From the NCBI GenBank assembly GCA_030043455.1, contig JASHXQ010000201.1:1-11147 (forward strand): a stretch of 11,147 nt of DNA, in the 5' to 3' direction. The position numbers were made by a program, and so were the translations under genes. The notes under the pieces were generated by a model that worked only from the letters and a program-made list of their open reading frames with translations, was not told where the DNA came from and searched no databases. Origin of the DNA: Nitrososphaerales archaeon. Its GTDB lineage: Archaea > Thermoproteota > Nitrososphaeria > Nitrososphaerales > CADDZS01. This document shows, piece after piece, positions 1 to 7,070 of the stretch (positions within the stretch are counted from its first letter, which is position 1; each line of letters begins with the position of its first letter).

Positions 1-277
1 CTCCCTGCTTTACTGGTCCTCCGCGTAGACACGACAGCGCAACCATTCCATCTTAGGGTTGCCCCCTCCCGGATCTCGCCCGATTCGATGGTTCAGAGTC
101 GGAACCCCTCCTTCGAGTGGCACGCTCCTGTGACAGCCCGTCGTGGCGTGAATTCCTTCCAGTAGGCAGAGCAAGTACATTCCGCATCGCACTTTACCCG
201 CCGGTTACTGACCCCTGCATATAGTCGGTTTCAGGACAATGGGAGACGACTATCCTCCCGATCCTACCTATCGCAAT
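1..277 (-). ncRNA. Archaeal signal recognition particle RNA (7S RNA), 3' end cut by the window edge
   Basis: This RNA is the scaffold of the signal recognition particle, which binds SRP19 and SRP54 and targets secretory and membrane proteins. Read on the minus strand, the Alu domain shows a hairpin GGGAG...CTCCC (241-259) followed by GAAACCGACTATATG (218-232), very like the GAAACCGCCGAUAUG block of known archaeal SRP RNAs. Helix 6 has the GGAG tetraloop closed by CAC/GTG (121-132), the usual SRP19 site. Helix 8 (48-91, closed by CCATC/GATGG) carries a GNRA-type loop, CC-GGGA-GG (65-72), then CAACCCTAAG, matching archaeal GCAGCCCUAAG. Long helix 5 is supported by CACGAC/GTCGTG (140-145 with 30-35) and by 159-171 pairing with 1-16. 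The 3' strand that should pair with the 5' end lies outside the window, perhaps 60 bases more. The 5' end is estimated only. RNase P RNA was considered and does not fit. Confidence 0.88.
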
Positions 278-300
278 TCGTCAAAAAAGTCTTCTTAGAG

Positions 301-306
301 TTATTA
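301..306 (-). promoter_or_regulatory. Possible TATA-like box for the SRP RNA gene
   Basis: On the minus strand this reads TAATAA and lies about 27 bases before the estimated 5' end of the SRP RNA, the distance expected for an archaeal TATA box. The match is weak and the RNA 5' end is itself an estimate, so this is a low-confidence call. Confidence 0.3.
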
Positions 307-358
307 GACTATCGCAAAAAGTCTCAAAAGCAGAGAGAGTCACCAGCTCTTTTCTCCC

Positions 359-904
359 TTGCTGCCTCTGGTAAGCATCTTTCTTTTTTCTCTCGCAGCT
401 TTCGTCGCATACTTTTTCCTGAGCGGTTTCATTTGGGGCGCTGGCTACTATCCCACATCCAGAAAGGAAATCGATGCTGTTGCAAGACTTTTGGAGCTCC
501 ACGAAAATACAAAGTTCTACGATCTGGGCTCAGGGTACGGTAGAATGATTTTTGCGATGGCGGAAAAATTTGGGGCAAATTCCACGGGAGTTGAAGTAGA
601 TCCTGTAAAGTGCTGGTGGACCAGACGTGAAATTCGACGGAAAAGACTGGGAGAAAAAGTACGATTGATTCAATCCAATTTTCTTGGTGTTGATCTTTCG
701 GACGCCAACGCGATTTTCGTTTTCCTTACCAGAGAAACGAAGATTATGGAAAAATTATTCGCCAAAATCTGCGATGAATGCAAACCGGGAACAATGGTGG
801 TTTCGTTCGAACATCCCTTCAAGAAATGGACACCCATGAAGAAAGAAGGAAGATTATTTCTATATGCGCTCGAAAACCCAGCGCTAGACGAAAGCACGGC
901 TTAG
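359..904 (+). CDS. Membrane-anchored class I SAM methyltransferase, related to aKMT/FAM173 protein-lysine methyltransferases
   Basis: A 181-residue protein with an N-terminal hydrophobic segment (about residues 3-29) that should act as a membrane anchor, followed by a compact Rossmann-type methyltransferase domain. The SAM-binding motif is YDLGSGYGR (54-62), followed by the acidic-strand motif GVEVDP (77-82). Further on are FLTRET (122-127) and a KPGTMVVSFEHPF segment (142-154). The DLGSGxGR start, the small size and the KPGxxVVS block resemble archaeal aKMT and eukaryotic FAM173/ATPSc-KMT, which methylate lysines in proteins; that similarity is from memory, so the substrate is an inference. 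The domain should face the cytoplasm. The start is TTG at 359, the first start in frame before the anchor, with no clear Shine-Dalgarno site. The gene is divergent from the SRP RNA gene and is followed by a hairpin that may end its transcript. Confidence 0.75.
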   Translation: MLPLVSIFLFSLAAFVAYFFLSGFIWGAGYYPTSRKEIDAVARLLELHENTKFYDLGSGYGRMIFAMAEKFGANSTGVEVDPVKCWWTRREIRRKRLGEKVRLIQSNFLGVDLSDANAIFVFLTRETKIMEKLFAKICDECKPGTMVVSFEHPFKKWTPMKKEGRLFLYALENPALDESTA

Positions 905-1003
905 CATTGGCAAAGAATGCGCTTTCCATCAAACTTTTCTTTATTGTTAGTGCTTTTGGAGCGAGATTCCCCAAAATCGGTGATAGAGAAATTTTGCCCA
1001 AGA

Positions 1004-1012
1004 TTTTTATAA
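1004..1012 (+). promoter_or_regulatory. TATA box of the thermopsin-like gene
   Basis: TTTTTATAA is a strong archaeal TATA box. Its centre is about 34 bases before the ATG at 1043, which puts the transcription start near 1035 and leaves a leader of under 10 bases. The gene is therefore probably leaderless, which fits the lack of a Shine-Dalgarno site. Confidence 0.6.
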
Positions 1013-1041
1013 CTCGGGTGTGGCCTGAACCCGAGTTTTTT
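1011..1041 (+). terminator. Perfect 9-bp hairpin with T-run, ending the methyltransferase transcript or acting as an operator
   Basis: AACTCGGGT (1011-1019) pairs perfectly with ACCCGAGTT (1029-1037) around a 9-base loop and is followed by a run of six T (1036-1041). This is the shape of an intrinsic terminator for the methyltransferase gene that stops at 904. The palindrome also sits between the TATA box and the ATG of the next gene and covers its predicted transcription start, so it could instead be a repressor site. Confidence 0.5.
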
Positions 1042-1042
1042 A

Positions 1043-2251
1043 ATGGCCGGCCTTCAGAAAAGTAGATCCGCTTGCGAACGCAAGAAAGCGCTTGAACGAA
1101 AATCTCACACTTTCCTTCCCGTTATGGTTCTGACGATGGGGCTGTTATTTTCCGGAGCGTCGATCCTTCCGGCTACTGCAAATTCATCGCGGCAATCGGT
1201 TCTACCTCTGACGGCGATTCAACCCTATCTGCCGGGAATGCCACAAGCGGCTTCGGGTCCTTATCAATGCAATTCGCATGGAAATGGAACTGATCTAAAC
1301 TTGCCATCCTGCTGGCCGATGGGAGTGGCGGATTACGGAGTCAATCCCTCCAACGATCACCTGTATTCGTATCACACTCAATCCTTCGAGGCCTCGATAA
1401 CAATCAACAGTATTAACATTGGACAGAACACCTGTGGCAACCTGTGCGGTGGCGGGGAAGACGTCCTAACTCTTCAGCAGAATACAGTTGCAAATATCTC
1501 GGCCGGCGGGGTAGAGCAAACTTACTGGACCCAGGATGTTCCCTTCCTCTTCTATTATCCTGTGACTCATAGCTATTCTATTGTGCCGCTGGACAACATT
1601 TGGAATTTCTCGGGGCCACTACTCAATATCGCCGATAATATGACCGGCGTTACGGGCAATCTTAATTCGCAATGTGTTGCTTATGGAGGAGCTCCAGTCT
1701 TTTACGAATGCGAAGGAGCAGAAATCTCTAACCTTCAGCTTCCTCTTACAATTGAAACTAGGATGACTGTATCGGAGCAGTGCGTCGCCGGCATTTGCTC
1801 TAACTATGTTACGTTCTACATGGAAATCTCCCACGGAGCCAAGCTGGTTTACTCCAATACTTTTGACAAGGTCGAGTTCACCAATGGCAACGCTCTTTCC
1901 AGGCCGCATTTCTATGTCGAGCCATGTTTACCTCTGGCGCCTTCTACTAACGCCAATTTTGGAAAATGCACAGTGGGCAAAAAGGAATCACCAATCGGGC
2001 TTCCATATGATGCCGAGTGGATTATCGGTGGACCGGCCGACGGCAGCCAGGTGCGAATGACTCAGATAAACGCTATGATGACCGAGTCTTTTCTTAACGA
2101 GACCACTGGTCATTTCCAGTCAGTGCCTCACGCTTACTCTGATGGATGGGACACTGCTGAAGGAGTGGGAAATGTGCGTATGACTTCTCCAGGATCCCCT
2201 ACTGCCCTAGCGAGTGCCGGGCCAGATAACGTGGAAGCCCCGTTGTGGTAG
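1043..2251 (+). CDS. Secreted thermopsin-like acid protease (peptidase family A5)
   Basis: A 402-residue protein that begins with a Lys/Arg-rich stretch and a hydrophobic segment (about 24-46) ending near ATANS, a likely signal peptide or anchor. The exported part shows hallmarks of thermopsin, a pepstatin-insensitive acid protease: PMGVADYGV (92-100), the Y-TQSFEASITINS region (110-123), YWTQDVPF (161-168), DNIWNFSG (184-191), AEWIIGGPADGS (324-335) and YSDGWDTAEG (365-374). The catalytic residues of the family are not pinned down, so activity cannot be judged from motifs. Ten cysteines follow the signal region (76, 90, 131, 135, 211, 223, 247, 252, 295, 309), which suggests up to five disulfides. 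There are at least five N-glycosylation sequons (N81, N151, N188, N199, N352). ATG at 1043 lies just after a TATA box. A propeller gene follows after 33 bases, possibly in the same transcript. Confidence 0.83.
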   Translation: MAGLQKSRSACERKKALERKSHTFLPVMVLTMGLLFSGASILPATANSSRQSVLPLTAIQPYLPGMPQAASGPYQCNSHGNGTDLNLPSCWPMGVADYGVNPSNDHLYSYHTQSFEASITINSINIGQNTCGNLCGGGEDVLTLQQNTVANISAGGVEQTYWTQDVPFLFYYPVTHSYSIVPLDNIWNFSGPLLNIADNMTGVTGNLNSQCVAYGGAPVFYECEGAEISNLQLPLTIETRMTVSEQCVAGICSNYVTFYMEISHGAKLVYSNTFDKVEFTNGNALSRPHFYVEPCLPLAPSTNANFGKCTVGKKESPIGLPYDAEWIIGGPADGSQVRMTQINAMMTESFLNETTGHFQSVPHAYSDGWDTAEGVGNVRMTSPGSPTALASAGPDNVEAPLW

Positions 2252-2284
2252 AGCAGAAACCTAGGGGATAGTGAGTTCAACAAT

Positions 2285-3385
2285 TTGAAAATCAATAGTC
2301 TGAGAATCGCAGGTACAGGGCTGTGTTTCCTTTTCGCGATGTCCTTGATTCCTGTTGCGTCATTCGCTGCTGCGAGCCCAAGAGTTACTGTAAAGGGCAC
2401 GATCTCGGTTTCCAACACCCCAACGTGGGATGTGTACGACCCGGGTAACAAAATGGTGTACGTGACCGACAGCGGCTCAAATACGCTGAGCATAATCAGC
2501 AGCTCGAGTTCCCCCAAGGTTGTCGCCACTGTGAAGACCGGCTCCACCCCATGGGGTGCAACTCCCACAGGTAGCAGCTGCGGCAATGAAGTGGCTGTCG
2601 CGAATTCCGGATCCGGTTCAGTATCTCTCTACAAAGATACCAGTCCCTACGCGTCAGTGACCACGATCAAGATTCCTTCTGTAAATCCTCTCTACAAAAC
2701 TTCGGTTCCGAGGGCGATCGCATACGCTGCAGGGGTGCTTTACGTCGCTGATGGCGCCGGTCAAATAGATGTTGTCAATTGCGCGACCAACACCCTAGAG
2801 GGTTCTGTGTTGCTCACGGCGTTTTCCTCTCTCAACGGTGCGTTCTACGATTCGATGCACAAAATTGTCTACTTCGCGGATGAAGGATACAGCTCGGTGT
2901 GGTACTTCGACTTGAGCGGCAATGAGCCTTCGTGCTTGCCGCCCAATCCTTGTCTTATCACTACTGTCGGCGGTAACTACACGGATTCGCCGGCATTCTT
3001 CACAGAGGATGCTGCAGGCAATGTTTACTTTAGTGACTCGGTGGCTAACTCAATCAGAGTTATCAATCTAGTGAGTGACGTTCCAACAATCAACGCCACA
3101 CAGTACGGGAACTTTTACAACACTCACGAATTTGATGCGCCCGTCGGGATCGCTTTCATGCGAAGTACTCAAGAGCTGGTTGTTGCTAACACGGCCGGGA
3201 AGAATGAGTTTACAGTCTTATGCGTCAACACAGTCTCCACTTTTTGTTCGAAGGCGAGCGTGGGTGGATTCTATGAAATTGCCGGTGGTTCCCACCAGGG
3301 ATATGGGCTGACATTCGATCCAGATAATGGATACATCTACGCCACAAACCAAAACTCGGGCAGTGTAACCTATCTCTCCGGTTAG
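2285..3385 (+). CDS. Secreted seven-bladed YVTN/NHL-type beta-propeller protein
   Basis: A 366-residue protein with a clear signal peptide (residues 1-30: short basic start, hydrophobic core, A-x-A-type end). The rest is built of repeats of about 45 residues with strands such as KMVYVTDSGSNTLSII (56-71), NEVAVANSGSGSVSLY (101-116), VLYVADGAGQIDVV (151-164), KIVYFADEGYSSVWYF (193-208), NVYFSDSVANSIRVI (246-260), ELVVANTAGKNEFTVL (297-312) and YIYATNQNSGSVTYL (350-364). Seven such units fit one complete seven-bladed propeller. No catalytic motif is visible, so a binding or surface-display role is the fair guess. Six cysteines after the signal (99, 166, 217, 223, 313, 321) may form disulfides. 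The start is TTG at 2285, chosen because it gives a full signal peptide; the ATG at codon 19 would cut into the hydrophobic core. It lies 33 bases after the thermopsin-like gene and may be cotranscribed with it. Confidence 0.8.
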   Translation: MKINSLRIAGTGLCFLFAMSLIPVASFAAASPRVTVKGTISVSNTPTWDVYDPGNKMVYVTDSGSNTLSIISSSSSPKVVATVKTGSTPWGATPTGSSCGNEVAVANSGSGSVSLYKDTSPYASVTTIKIPSVNPLYKTSVPRAIAYAAGVLYVADGAGQIDVVNCATNTLEGSVLLTAFSSLNGAFYDSMHKIVYFADEGYSSVWYFDLSGNEPSCLPPNPCLITTVGGNYTDSPAFFTEDAAGNVYFSDSVANSIRVINLVSDVPTINATQYGNFYNTHEFDAPVGIAFMRSTQELVVANTAGKNEFTVLCVNTVSTFCSKASVGGFYEIAGGSHQGYGLTFDPDNGYIYATNQNSGSVTYLSG

Positions 3386-3412
3386 ATCGATCTAGCTGAA
3401 CGTATTTGAGAG

Positions 3413-3445
3413 TCCCAGCTAGTCTCGGCTGGGAAAAGTCTTTTT
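3413..3445 (+). terminator. Possible terminator hairpin after the propeller gene
   Basis: TCCCAGC (3413-3419) pairs with GCTGGGA (3428-3434) around an 8-base loop, and a T5 run lies a few bases further on (3441-3445). It is in the 123-base gap between the converging propeller and thiolase genes. The offset T-run makes it a modest candidate. On the other strand it lies past the thiolase stop and could serve that gene as well. Confidence 0.4.
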
Positions 3446-3508
3446 CGTGGCTCTCTCTTCGAGCGCGACTATTCAGGTCAGGAACAATTCTATTCGGAGC
3501 CCAAGTGA

Positions 3509-4459
3509 TTAGCGAATCACTCGCAGTGTCTCGCACACCGAGCAGAGTGGGCCGCTGGACACAGAGCCGCAGAACTCACAGCGGCGTGGTAGTTTTCCTT
3601 CAGAGATTTTTCCACTCAAACTTTTTGCAAGGTTCATGATGGTCCGGAAAGTGCTGTATTTTATCCCTGGATGTTTCCTTTCCAGCTCATTCAAGTGAAT
3701 TCGAATTTCTGTCCGGATCCCCTCGTTCATGTACGGACAGGATTCTGCTTGGAACGGGAGATTATTCAGATAAGCAAAGAAAGCTAATTCTTGCTCGTAT
3801 ATTTCCATTGCCGGCTTGATTCGTCTTAGCTTGAAAGAATCACTAATAGGATGCATTTCCGGATCGAGCCAGCCAATTCTCTCCATGTCCCCGGAGTGGA
3901 GATTGATGTAAAATGTCTGCAGAACATCATCCAAGTTGTGGGCAGTCGCTACTATATTTAGTCCTAACTCCCCTGCAGCTCTGTCGATGGCGCGCCGCCT
4001 TAACGGCCCGCATGCTGCACAGGAAGAAATCTTCAGTCCTTTTTCAGACCGAGATGTCATGGCGTCATCGAGCGAGAGATCGAAATAATCCTTGTAGGAT
4101 TTGATGGAAAGGGGGATCGAAAGCTCCCGAGTAATTTTTTCTGCGTTCCTGACAGATTCTTCCCGGTAACCCGTAATGCCCTCATCGATCGTTATCGCAC
4201 AAAGCTCGGAACCATGGCCCTTCATGATTTCATGCATGATCTGGAGCAAGGATGTGGAATCCTTCCCGCCTGATAGGGCAACTCCCACCCGATCTCCATG
4301 TCGGAGCATCCCGTACTTCGAAATTGTTTTCTTGACCTTTTCCTGGATGGAATGTGAAAAGCACGGAGCACAAAGTGATTCGCCGTTGTACGAGCGATAA
4401 TAGACGGTCTTCCCACCGCACCGACACTGTGGTCGGGGCTTGGGCCTCAAATGCTCCAT
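3509..4459 (-). CDS. ttuA: tRNA 2-thiolation enzyme of the TtuA/Ncs6 (TtcA-like) PP-loop ATPase family
   Basis: Enzymes of this family adenylate a uridine in tRNA and replace its oxygen with sulfur, taking sulfur from a ubiquitin-like carrier such as TtuB, Urm1 or a SAMP. The 316-residue protein has an N-terminal zinc finger (C12, C14, C30, C33), the PP-loop SGGKDS (63-68), and a C-terminal zinc finger (C294, C297, C306, C309). Between them are C147 and C150 (SCAACG) and C241 (SCPY), the three cysteines expected to hold the catalytic 4Fe-4S cluster in TtuA-type enzymes. ATAHNLDD (171-178) is the usual conserved block. Length and domain order are normal. Whether it acts on U54 (TtuA-like) or the wobble U34 (Ncs6-like) cannot be told from sequence. 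ATG at 4459 is followed directly by the zinc-finger region. It is divergent from the site-2 protease gene. Confidence 0.87.
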   Translation of the reverse strand: MEHLRPKPRPQCRCGGKTVYYRSYNGESLCAPCFSHSIQEKVKKTISKYGMLRHGDRVGVALSGGKDSTSLLQIMHEIMKGHGSELCAITIDEGITGYREESVRNAEKITRELSIPLSIKSYKDYFDLSLDDAMTSRSEKGLKISSCAACGPLRRRAIDRAAGELGLNIVATAHNLDDVLQTFYINLHSGDMERIGWLDPEMHPISDSFKLRRIKPAMEIYEQELAFFAYLNNLPFQAESCPYMNEGIRTEIRIHLNELERKHPGIKYSTFRTIMNLAKSLSGKISEGKLPRRCEFCGSVSSGPLCSVCETLRVIR

Positions 4460-4486
4460 AGCTTTCGTTCCAGATTTCCAGACGTG

Positions 4487-4493
4487 TTAAAAA
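4487..4493 (-). promoter_or_regulatory. TATA box of the tRNA thiolase gene
   Basis: On the minus strand this reads TTTTTAA, centred about 31 bases before the ATG at 4459. That predicts a leader of only about five bases, consistent with leaderless translation. Confidence 0.45.
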
Positions 4494-4573
4494 TCGACTA
4501 ATAAACAAAATTTAGGATCGAGGCTAGAATGCGAAAATAAGATCTGAAAATCAGGTTAGAAATTACGAGATAG

Positions 4574-4580
4574 ATTAATA
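4574..4580 (+). promoter_or_regulatory. TATA-like box of the site-2 protease gene
   Basis: ATTAATA lies about 33 bases before the TTG at 4610, predicting transcription from about 4603 and an almost leaderless message. This spacing supports the TTG start over the internal ATG at codon 33. Confidence 0.4.
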
Positions 4581-4609
4581 GCGCATTCTGGAACATTTTC
4601 ACTTCTTAC

Positions 4610-5962
4610 TTGCCCGATAGCGAGAGCTCTCAGCTCACCGTCTCTCCTCCGCCTGAGACTCCGCCGGAGGAAGAAAAGGCTGTAACCTTTTCTTGGGGCA
4701 TTGTAATGGTGAGGACCAAGCGTCTCCTCTATCTTCTCGACGATCTCGCTCGAAATAGAATAGTGGGAGGCCTTGGATGGGTCTATCTCGGCATCACGCT
4801 GGTCGCGGGCTCGATCATGCTCTGGCTAATGCTGGACCAGGATTACATTCTTCTGACAGGTAGTTTGGCACTGCGATGCGCCGTCGGAGCTGCCCCTGCA
4901 GCCGCGTGTGTCGCCAAAGGTATCACGCCTGTATCAGGCCCTCCGCTTACAGCTTACCTGCTTCTGCCGGGCTTGAATCCCTATATTCCGTTCATCTATG
5001 GAATCGTCGGCATAGTCATTGCGGTGGTGATCCACGAGGGAACGCACGGAGTGATCGCAAGACACCTCGGAATGGCGGTGAAATCGACCGGTCTACTCTT
5101 TTTCCTCATTGTGCCAATCGGCGCTTTCGTAGAAATCGACGAGAAACTCATCCAGCAGGCTAAATTCCGGAATTCCGGGCGGATCATGGCGGGTGGTCCC
5201 GGAAGCAACATCATCGTCGCTCTCGTGGCTTTAGCTTTGCTTTTGCTAATTGTTGGTGGTCTGGTCCCTGCCCAATTCAATGGGGTGCAGATACAGCAGA
5301 TCTTGTCACCCAGTCCCGCTTACGGCCTCTTCACCCACGGCGAGCTGTCTTCGGGTGATTTGATCATCGCAGTGAATCAGACCACGGTACGGTCCGTGTC
5401 AAGCCTGTCCCAATTCATGAGCACCACCAAGCCAAACGAGAGCCTTCAGCTTACCGTCGATCATGGTGGTGGGATCAGAAATTATACCATAACGCTTGGT
5501 GCAAACCCGGACAACAAGTCGATCGGTTTCATAGGCATAGGAGAGTCTTACAGCCAAAGCGATCTCGTGGGGATAAAGGGCACCTATGCTTCAGACTTTA
5601 CCAAGGATCCTCTTCTCTACTTGGTAGTTCCTGGAATTTATTCGGAGGCGAATTCAGTCGTACCCTTCTCCAGCCAACTTGCTCCGCTTTATTCTTCCCC
5701 CAGCTTGGGCGGAGCATGGTATCCCCTTGCCCTAACCCTTTTCTGGATCTGGTTCATCAATGTGAACCTTGCTTTCTTCAACGCGATCCCGCTCTACCCC
5801 TTGGATGGCGGGCAGGCATTGCTGAACTTTTTCGGCCACTTTGGTAAGAAGGCAGTCGAATCGAGGGCAAAGTTACTGACCACAATCGTCTCGGTGGCGA
5901 TGCTTATCCTGATCCTCAGTTTCCTGTTCCTTCCGAGGATTCTGGGCCTACTTCCGGCTTAG
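4610..5962 (+). CDS. Site-2 protease (M50 family intramembrane zinc metalloprotease) with a PDZ domain
   Basis: Site-2 proteases cut membrane-spanning helices, often to release a transcription regulator or clear signal-peptide remnants. This 450-residue protein has a polar, Pro/Glu-rich N-terminus (1-27), a membrane helix (about 53-77), and the zinc motif HEGTH (142-146) inside a hydrophobic helix. Further membrane segments lie at about 160-175 and 198-220. A PDZ-like domain follows (about 222-312, with SSGDLIIAVNQTTV at 247-260). The third zinc ligand motif NAIPLYPLDGGQAL (391-404) lies in a later helix, and a last helix is at 424-442. All catalytic residues are present. The start is TTG at 4610, backed by the upstream TATA-like box; an ATG at codon 33 would remove the acidic tail but leave the fold intact. 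It converges on pelota with one base between stop codons. Its natural substrate is not evident from the neighbours. Confidence 0.9.
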   Translation: MPDSESSQLTVSPPPETPPEEEKAVTFSWGIVMVRTKRLLYLLDDLARNRIVGGLGWVYLGITLVAGSIMLWLMLDQDYILLTGSLALRCAVGAAPAAACVAKGITPVSGPPLTAYLLLPGLNPYIPFIYGIVGIVIAVVIHEGTHGVIARHLGMAVKSTGLLFFLIVPIGAFVEIDEKLIQQAKFRNSGRIMAGGPGSNIIVALVALALLLLIVGGLVPAQFNGVQIQQILSPSPAYGLFTHGELSSGDLIIAVNQTTVRSVSSLSQFMSTTKPNESLQLTVDHGGGIRNYTITLGANPDNKSIGFIGIGESYSQSDLVGIKGTYASDFTKDPLLYLVVPGIYSEANSVVPFSSQLAPLYSSPSLGGAWYPLALTLFWIWFINVNLAFFNAIPLYPLDGGQALLNFFGHFGKKAVESRAKLLTTIVSVAMLILILSFLFLPRILGLLPA

Positions 5963-5963
5963 G

Positions 5964-7031
5964 CTACTTCGCTGCAAACCTTAGCAAGCCCAGGGCTCCT
6001 CCCAGCGTGTTGACCTGAGCCCCAAGATCTGTTGTGGAATCTAGGAGGAAAGTTTCTCCTCGATACTCTTCTACAGTATTCAGGAGCTCTACGATTTCGT
6101 CCTCTTCGATTCCTTTCTGCGAAAAAATCTTGTCTGCCACGATTAAGGACTCAACCGCCCCCTGTCTCGCGGCCTTTAGACAGTCCCTAAAAGCAAAGGA
6201 GATGCGCTGATCTCTCACGGAGATCCGCCTCATCGCTTCTTGGATAAGTTTTGAGACCTTCGCGAGTCGGCTGTCGGAGAGAGCCTCCTGGAGATTGGGA
6301 TTCCTCAGTGCAACGTAAACTCCGTCTTCCCCTGCGACGTCGGATCCGGAAATCAGCTTCACCTCGGCGAAATCCTTCCTCTCCCGCTCCAAATAATTCA
6401 CCAATCTCTCCTTGGTGATGCCCGGTCCCAACACGAAGATCTTAGTACCGGCAGGGTAGATGACAACAACCGCCTCGGCGATCTTCTCGAAGTAATTCCC
6501 GGCAGAACCGCGGCGAGAGTCCTGATACAATTTTCCGGTTACACCGGAGTCGATCACCGGAAGTATCTGAAGATGAGTACCTTTGATGACTCCTATTCCA
6601 GCTTCCCTCTGATCTAGGGCAACGACGACGTAGCTATCCTTGGGCGTACCGGCGCCCTGAATCAGATTTGCTTGCAGAGCAGTGAAACCGTTGGGCTTGC
6701 GGATCGACACCCGATGCCCCTCGGAAAGGGTCAGGGAATGAAACGAGCCCTTGCTCAGGAGTTCGTTCGAGATATCAAGGATCTTCCCGGAGACCTTGAG
6801 CCGAGTAAAGGTACTGTCAAGCTGGATCTCCTCAACTTCCACTGTGACGGTTACTTTGATCCTTTCCTTGTCCGGACGCGAGTATTCTCCCAGATCCTTG
6901 TAGACCCGGGAGGTCTCACCGGAGACCAGATCTCCCTTGGCGATGACTCTTCTCAGAGTCCAGAGATCGTCAGGCTGTTCCGGAGTAACCGTTACGAGGT
7001 CGTGCCTGAGGTCAAGCCGATTGACGATCAA
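5964..7031 (-). CDS. pelA: Archaeal pelota (aDom34), ribosome rescue and mRNA surveillance factor
   Basis: Pelota enters the A site of stalled ribosomes together with the GTPase aEF1A and, with ABCE1, splits them. The 355-residue protein has the normal three-domain layout: an Sm-like N-terminal domain (about 1-128, with DDLWTLRRVIAKGD at 21-34), a central eRF1-like domain (about 132-255) and a C-terminal domain (about 258-355) ending in the typical NTLGGALGLLRF (341-352). The central domain has no GGQ motif, which separates pelota from the release factor aRF1. The start is TTG at 7031: it aligns with the usual pelota N-terminus, an in-frame stop lies just upstream, and the nearby ATG is out of frame. 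AGGATGA a few bases before it may serve as a ribosome site. It lies 76 bases after dnaG on the same strand, so cotranscription is likely. Confidence 0.95.
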   Translation of the reverse strand: MIVNRLDLRHDLVTVTPEQPDDLWTLRRVIAKGDLVSGETSRVYKDLGEYSRPDKERIKVTVTVEVEEIQLDSTFTRLKVSGKILDISNELLSKGSFHSLTLSEGHRVSIRKPNGFTALQANLIQGAGTPKDSYVVVALDQREAGIGVIKGTHLQILPVIDSGVTGKLYQDSRRGSAGNYFEKIAEAVVVIYPAGTKIFVLGPGITKERLVNYLERERKDFAEVKLISGSDVAGEDGVYVALRNPNLQEALSDSRLAKVSKLIQEAMRRISVRDQRISFAFRDCLKAARQGAVESLIVADKIFSQKGIEEDEIVELLNTVEEYRGETFLLDSTTDLGAQVNTLGGALGLLRFAAK

Positions 7032-7041
7032 AGTTCATCCT

Positions 7042-7056
7042 AGTCCCGGACGGACT
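7042..7056 (-). promoter_or_regulatory. Small hairpin just upstream of the pelota start
   Basis: On the minus strand AGTCC and GGACT form a perfect 5-bp stem with a 5-base loop, ending 11 bases before the TTG of pelota. It may shape translation of the second cistron. It is short and could be chance. Confidence 0.25.
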
Positions 7057-7070
7057 GAAGAAGTGAGTAT

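Noticed and set aside
10..192. Open frame of 60 codons on the minus strand
   Set aside because: It lies wholly inside the SRP RNA gene, whose conserved motifs and helices explain the sequence.
1..277. RNase P RNA or an rRNA fragment
   Set aside because: The conserved RNase P blocks are absent and the sequence matches SRP RNA Alu, helix 6 and helix 8 elements in the right order.
2134..2586. 150-codon open frame on the minus strand
   Set aside because: It runs antisense across the end of the thermopsin-like gene and the signal-peptide region of the propeller gene and has no domain features.
6672..7043. 123-codon open frame on the plus strand
   Set aside because: It is antisense to the conserved N-terminal part of pelota.
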